The notes under the pieces: model-generated
Databases searched by the model: none
What the model was told of the DNA's origin: nothing
Seen by the model: the letters and a program-made list of their open reading frames with translations, nothing else
Assembly: GCA_900754775.1 (NCBI GenBank)
Contig: CAAEDZ010000186.1
Coordinates: 1 to 9,351 of the forward strand
Direction: 5' to 3'
Length of the DNA: 9,351 nt
Source of the DNA: Clostridia bacterium
GTDB lineage: Bacteria; Bacillota_A; Clostridia; Christensenellales; Aristaeellaceae
Shown here: positions 6,014 through 9,351 of the stretch, piece by piece
Layout of the letters: each line of letters begins with the position of its first letter
Numbering within the stretch: the first letter of the stretch is position 1
Made by a program: the position numbers and the translations under genes

Positions 6014-8950
6014 TTACACCTTGGCGTAGGTGCGGAGGATCACATCGCCGACCATGCCGTAGTCCTTGACCACCGTGGTGATCTCCATCGACATAATGTC
6101 GGGCTTGTCCTTGTCCTCCTTCTCCGCATGGTTGCTGGCCATCTTCCGCACCACCATGCTCCGTTCCATGATCTTGTCAAAGTAGCCGGAAGCCAGCAGG
6201 CGGTTGTTCAGCGTGCTGGAAACCTCCACCTTGATCTCGTTCTCGCCGGGCTTGAGCAGCGCTCCGACCTCGACGACGCGGCCGTTGATGTTGTAGGCCG
6301 GGGCCTTCTGGCCGTTGACGTACACGGCGGCCGTACTGCCGCAGGTGGAGCCGATCTCCAGCTCCGCGCCGCAGGTGTCTGACCAGTCCGCGGGCAGTTC
6401 CACCCGCGTGGTATAGGTGCCCACGCCGGAGACATCGGGGCCGATGGCGGGAATGTCCTTCCACGGGATGGTAGACACTTCGCCAGCATCCAGAAGCGTC
6501 TTCTTCGTCTCGTAGTACACTTCCTTGGTGACGATGCCCAGACCGCGATCTTCGATGATCTCCTTCTTTTCTCCTTCGTTCCAATCCTCGACGACCAGAT
6601 GCCACTTGGGCAGCGGGATCTCCTTGACGTCAGCGCGGCCAGCGGGCACAGTCTCGGGTTCGGCGGTCTTGTCCAGAAGCAGCATCGTGGCCTCGCCCGG
6701 CTTCAGCGTCAGCGTGACGACGGTCGCGCCGTTCTCGCTCTTGCCGCTGATCTGCCTGATCTCGCCCGTCCAGCAGTCGGCAATGTAGGGCCTGCCGCCG
6801 CCCGCGACTTTCAGCGTCACCGTGAACGGCTCGGTCTGCGCGTAGAGCATGTTGTAGACAAAGAGGTTGGTCTGCGTCTGCGTTTCGCGCATGCAGGTGA
6901 GTATGTTCTTGTTCGGTTCGGCAAACGCCGCCCGCGGCTCGACGCCAAGCTCTTTGAGCAAGCCGAGGGTCTGCGCCTGATCGTCCGTCTCCCGCACGTT
7001 GGGCAGGGCCTTGATCTGGGCGATGATACCGGCCAGCTCTTCGTCCGATTCCATGACGAACGGCGTCTTGGAGGCGGCCTTTTTGTAGGTAGCCAGCGTG
7101 TTGGGGCGGATCAGCTCGGTGACGCCGTTGACGAAGATCAGCTTCAGACCGGCCTTGGCCAGTTCCAACAGCTTTCTGGCGCTTGCGAGCGGCATGAATT
7201 CCTGATAGACGATCAGGGCTTGGTAGCCGGGGCCATTCGGGTACAGCTCCCCATTGCCGACCGTGGTGAAGTCCTCCTCGAGAAGTTGCGGCGCGAAGTA
7301 ATCCCACGTATAACCGGCGTGCTGCAAGGCCATGTCCCGCCAGTAGAGCGCTTCGTCGTTGCGCATCATCTCCGTGGCATAGGCCGTCTCTTCGTGGTTG
7401 GAGACCGGGGTACCTGAGGGGCCCGTAGAGAGCAGCAGGTTGTTGAAGTAGTAGTCCAGACGCAGCATGCCCAGATCCATGCGGGGCTTGCCAGCGCGCA
7501 AAAGTTTCTGGAAGCGGGCGATCATCGCCGTCCACTCGACGTAATGGCGATACGCCGGCTGGCGGCTGCCGAAGCGCTCCGAGAACATCGGCCACATGCC
7601 CTCATGGCCGGGCCAGTAAGTGGAGGCCTCCGAACCGCAAATGCTCGAATAGCCGTGGAACACCGTGCGGGTCACGCCCGCGGCGAACTGGGCGTAAATG
7701 ATCTGGTCGTAGAAGTCGATGGGCAGCATGTAGTTGGACACCACAGCGCCGGTCTCGCTGGAATATATCCTGTCGTAGATGTGCGCGGCGCCGGAGAGAC
7801 CGCGGTAGGAATCGATCTGGGAAGCAAATTCCAGCGATTCCGTCTCGATGCCGTCCACATACTTGCCGGGCTGGGAGATCTCAAAGGGCAGGCCGTAGGA
7901 GATCTCGGCGCGCAGCTCCATCCCCACCTTGTGCAGCCATTCCTGCAAGGGGCGCAGCGTGTTTTCCATGTAACAGTCCGTCATCGTCTGATACAGGTCG
8001 TTGTGGAACTTCGCCGCGAAGCCCTCGTCGGCCATCAGATAGGTGTAATCGTGGACGATCGGCATCATGCCGCCCTTTTTGACCACGAAAGGCAGGTACG
8101 GCGTCAGGTCGTAGCCGCGGCGCTTTTTGAACTCGTCGATGAATGTATATCCCCAGAACTGGCCGCCCGCGCCAAAGGTGGAAAGCTCAAGGGAGTCCAT
8201 ATACATCATGCCCCGCCCGCAGATTTCAAGGTTCTTGCGCAGTTCCTTGGTCATGACGACCTTGTCCCAATAATCGATCAGGGCTTCGGTGCCGTCGCGG
8301 TCGATATAGTTGATGGTGTAGGAGATGGCGCAGGAGGGGCTGGCCGTCTGCCCGGTGCCGTGCATCCAGAACGTCATCAGCTTATAGTCGCCGTCGTCTG
8401 GCGCAGTCCAGTCGAGGTTCCCATCTTGCACGCTGTCGGTGAGGACGAGGGTGTCCTTGTCCAGCACGGGCTTGCCGTCCTTCTCGCCGATGACCTTCGC
8501 GGCGACGACGGCGATCAATTCCTGCACGAAGACGTTCTCTGTGACGATCTCGCACTTGCGCAGCGCGCCGGAGCGGCTCGCGCCCGCCTTGAGGTCTTCC
8601 ACGACGAGATCAAGCTCCTTGGCAGCCGCCCTGTCGTCCGGAACGATGTTGATGAGATTGGCGTTGGACCAGTTGGTGCCGCTGGTCATGCTGACGCCCA
8701 TCTGCCGCTTTGCCGCTTCCTCGACGAGCGTATGCGTGTCATGCACCCATTCTTCCGAGCCCCAGCCGTACAGCTTGGAATCGGCGCCGGGATCGTCCAT
8801 CGCCAAAAACTCGATCGCGCCCATGCCCATGTCGTCCAGCATCTGCATCTCATGGTGCAGCGTCTGGTCGGTGTGCATGCCTTCCGCCAGCCACCAGCGC
8901 ACATCCGGTCGGTACTGTTTCTCGGGGACGTCAGAAAACCTTTGCTCCAT
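6014..8950 (-). CDS. GH106-like glycoside hydrolase (putative alpha-L-rhamnosidase), cytoplasmic
   Basis: Putative retaining or inverting glycosidase that would release terminal rhamnose or a similar sugar; 978 residues, in the range of GH106 proteins. The start at 8950-8948 follows AGGAGGAAGATTC; an in-frame ATG nine codons earlier lacks a binding site. No signal peptide, so cytoplasmic. Family landmarks: YRPDVRWWLAEGM (13-25) with GMGAIEFLAM (42-51); WGYTFIDEFKKRRGYDLTPYLP (266-287), very characteristic; RAEISYGLPFE (347-357) followed by IETESLEF (368-375); AAHIYDRIYSSETGA (388-402); GVTRTVFHGYSS (425-436). Glu371 (or Glu369) and Glu399 are my candidates for catalytic acids, by position only. 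A C-terminal beta-sandwich follows, with AVYVNGQ (875-881) and LKPGENEIKVEVSSTLNNRLL (899-919). It precedes the transporter on the same strand. Substrate is inferred; other GH106-like specificities are possible. Confidence 0.85.
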   Translation of the reverse strand: MEQRFSDVPEKQYRPDVRWWLAEGMHTDQTLHHEMQMLDDMGMGAIEFLAMDDPGADSKLYGWGSEEWVHDTHTLVEEAAKRQMGVSMTSGTNWSNANLINIVPDDRAAAKELDLVVEDLKAGASRSGALRKCEIVTENVFVQELIAVVAAKVIGEKDGKPVLDKDTLVLTDSVQDGNLDWTAPDDGDYKLMTFWMHGTGQTASPSCAISYTINYIDRDGTEALIDYWDKVVMTKELRKNLEICGRGMMYMDSLELSTFGAGGQFWGYTFIDEFKKRRGYDLTPYLPFVVKKGGMMPIVHDYTYLMADEGFAAKFHNDLYQTMTDCYMENTLRPLQEWLHKVGMELRAEISYGLPFEISQPGKYVDGIETESLEFASQIDSYRGLSGAAHIYDRIYSSETGAVVSNYMLPIDFYDQIIYAQFAAGVTRTVFHGYSSICGSEASTYWPGHEGMWPMFSERFGSRQPAYRHYVEWTAMIARFQKLLRAGKPRMDLGMLRLDYYFNNLLLSTGPSGTPVSNHEETAYATEMMRNDEALYWRDMALQHAGYTWDYFAPQLLEEDFTTVGNGELYPNGPGYQALIVYQEFMPLASARKLLELAKAGLKLIFVNGVTELIRPNTLATYKKAASKTPFVMESDEELAGIIAQIKALPNVRETDDQAQTLGLLKELGVEPRAAFAEPNKNILTCMRETQTQTNLFVYNMLYAQTEPFTVTLKVAGGGRPYIADCWTGEIRQISGKSENGATVVTLTLKPGEATMLLLDKTAEPETVPAGRADVKEIPLPKWHLVVEDWNEGEKKEIIEDRGLGIVTKEVYYETKKTLLDAGEVSTIPWKDIPAIGPDVSGVGTYTTRVELPADWSDTCGAELEIGSTCGSTAAVYVNGQKAPAYNINGRVVEVGALLKPGENEIKVEVSSTLNNRLLASGYFDKIMERSMVVRKMASNHAEKEDKDKPDIMSMEITTVVKDYGMVGDVILRTYAKV

Positions 8951-9039
8951 GAATCTTCCTCCTGTCGCGTTGATCAATGCCGGTTCATGTAAGGCATATG
9001 GTTTGGGGCGCCGCTCTTGCCCTTGCGCGCCACAGCCTC

Positions 9040-9068
9040 ATTTTAGCAAGAAGCCTCCGCGACAACAA
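9040..9068 (-). promoter_or_regulatory. candidate promoter of the GH106-like gene
   Basis: On the minus strand, TAAAAT (9045-9040) is preceded by TGC, forming an extended -10 element. TTGTTG (9068-9063) lies 17 bases upstream as a weak -35. Transcription would begin near 9033, giving a leader of about 80 bases before the ATG. The box ACGAAATA with TGCTTT (9092-9075 on the minus strand) abuts the -35, a usual activator position. Confidence 0.45.
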
Positions 9069-9272
9069 TGCAGCAAAGCAAATATTTCGTACACTTTTAA
9101 TATGCCAAGCGGTCAAAATCAGTTACAGAAGCCGTTTTTATTGAAATAATATATGCGATCACAACTTTCGGCGCATTGAACACTTAGCGCTTCCTGAAGC
9201 TCCCCAGTTTTCCAACTTCCCCATGGGAGCGTTCCTTGCCTGCTCCGGCAGACGGCTTCATTAGATTGTATC

Positions 9273-9292
9273 ATTTTGGTGCGCGCCAAAAT
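9273..9292. promoter_or_regulatory. 20-bp near-palindrome, candidate operator
   Basis: ATTTTGG-TGCGCG-CCAAAAT reads as its own reverse complement at 18 of 20 positions, with perfect 7-bp arms. Its form resembles an operator for a dimeric repressor. It lies about 230 bp upstream of the proposed hydrolase promoter and overlaps by four bases the hairpin at 9289-9327. It could also simply extend that hairpin region; I do not recognise the cognate regulator. Confidence 0.35.
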
Positions 9293-9327
9293 CCCCGCCA
9301 GTTTTGCTGGAAAGCTGGCAGGGATTT
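9289..9327 (-). terminator. terminator-like hairpin of an upstream gene outside the window
   Basis: On the minus strand AAATCCCTGCCAG (9327-9315) pairs with CTGGCGGGGATTT (9301-9289) over all 13 positions, counting one U-G pair, around a 13-base loop. It is followed directly by one more T and then GG, so the T-tract totals four. With one mismatch it also folds on the plus strand. Best reading: the end of a minus-strand gene lying to the right of the window. Confidence 0.55.
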
Positions 9328-9351
9328 CTTGCCGTCCCCGCTTCGAGCGGA

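Larger units (their letters stand above)
8951..9351. other. 401-bp upstream region of the hydrolase gene, no supported gene
   Basis: This stretch holds the leader and candidate promoter of the hydrolase (TTGTTG-17-TAAAAT), a short ACGAAATA box just upstream of it, an AT-rich zone around 9080-9160, a 20-bp near-palindrome (9273-9292) and a terminator-like hairpin (9289-9327). I see no convincing coding region on either strand. Confidence 0.6.

Noticed and set aside
7544..8992. 482-codon open frame on the plus strand opposite the hydrolase
   Set aside because: The minus strand carries clear GH106-type motifs throughout this stretch; the antisense frame shows no family pattern or ribosome binding site.
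9119..9349. Minus-strand frame open from the right edge for 76 codons, ending at TGA 9121-9119
   Set aside because: It runs through a terminator-like hairpin and a palindrome, lacks a recognisable protein pattern, and overlaps an AT-rich promoter-like zone. A chance open frame is more likely than the tail of a gene.

Overview
The window looks like an accessory carbohydrate-use locus from a Gram-positive anaerobe of the Clostridia (Bacillota). The grounds are moderately high GC, strong GGAGG-type ribosome binding sites, a YesN-type response regulator beside a sugar ABC transporter, and a short substrate-binding-protein signal peptide of the kind often seen in gut Clostridia. The lineage is an inference from style; no marker gene is present. 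All genes I accept lie on the minus strand, so the locus reads from right to left.

Layout in the direction of transcription: 9351-8951 is a regulatory region. It holds a terminator-like hairpin belonging to something beyond the right edge, a 20-bp near-palindrome and a candidate promoter. 8950-6014 encodes a 978-residue glycoside hydrolase resembling family GH106 (alpha-L-rhamnosidase-like), with no signal peptide. 6013-5421 is a 593-bp gap with a strong GC-rich hairpin, remnants of a small and possibly frameshifted reading frame, a second hairpin able to act as a terminator, and an AT-rich regulatory stretch with direct repeats. 5420-807 is a compact four-gene operon for a CUT2/ribose-type ABC importer: binding protein, double-domain ATPase, permease, permease. 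806-584 holds a perfect 14-bp inverted repeat and a candidate promoter. 583 to the left edge is the N-terminal part of a YesN/AraC-type response regulator starting at TTG.

Proposed working model (inference): the response regulator senses a sugar cue through a histidine kinase not seen here and activates the transporter and hydrolase promoters. The importer brings in a small glycoside or sugar, and the cytoplasmic GH106-like enzyme removes a rhamnose-like sugar. Uncommon features include an ATPase with one apparently degenerate nucleotide site, a binding protein without a lipid-anchor cysteine, and two permeases of which the second is strongly diverged. I saw no tRNA, rRNA, CRISPR array, insertion sequence or plus-strand gene that I could support.
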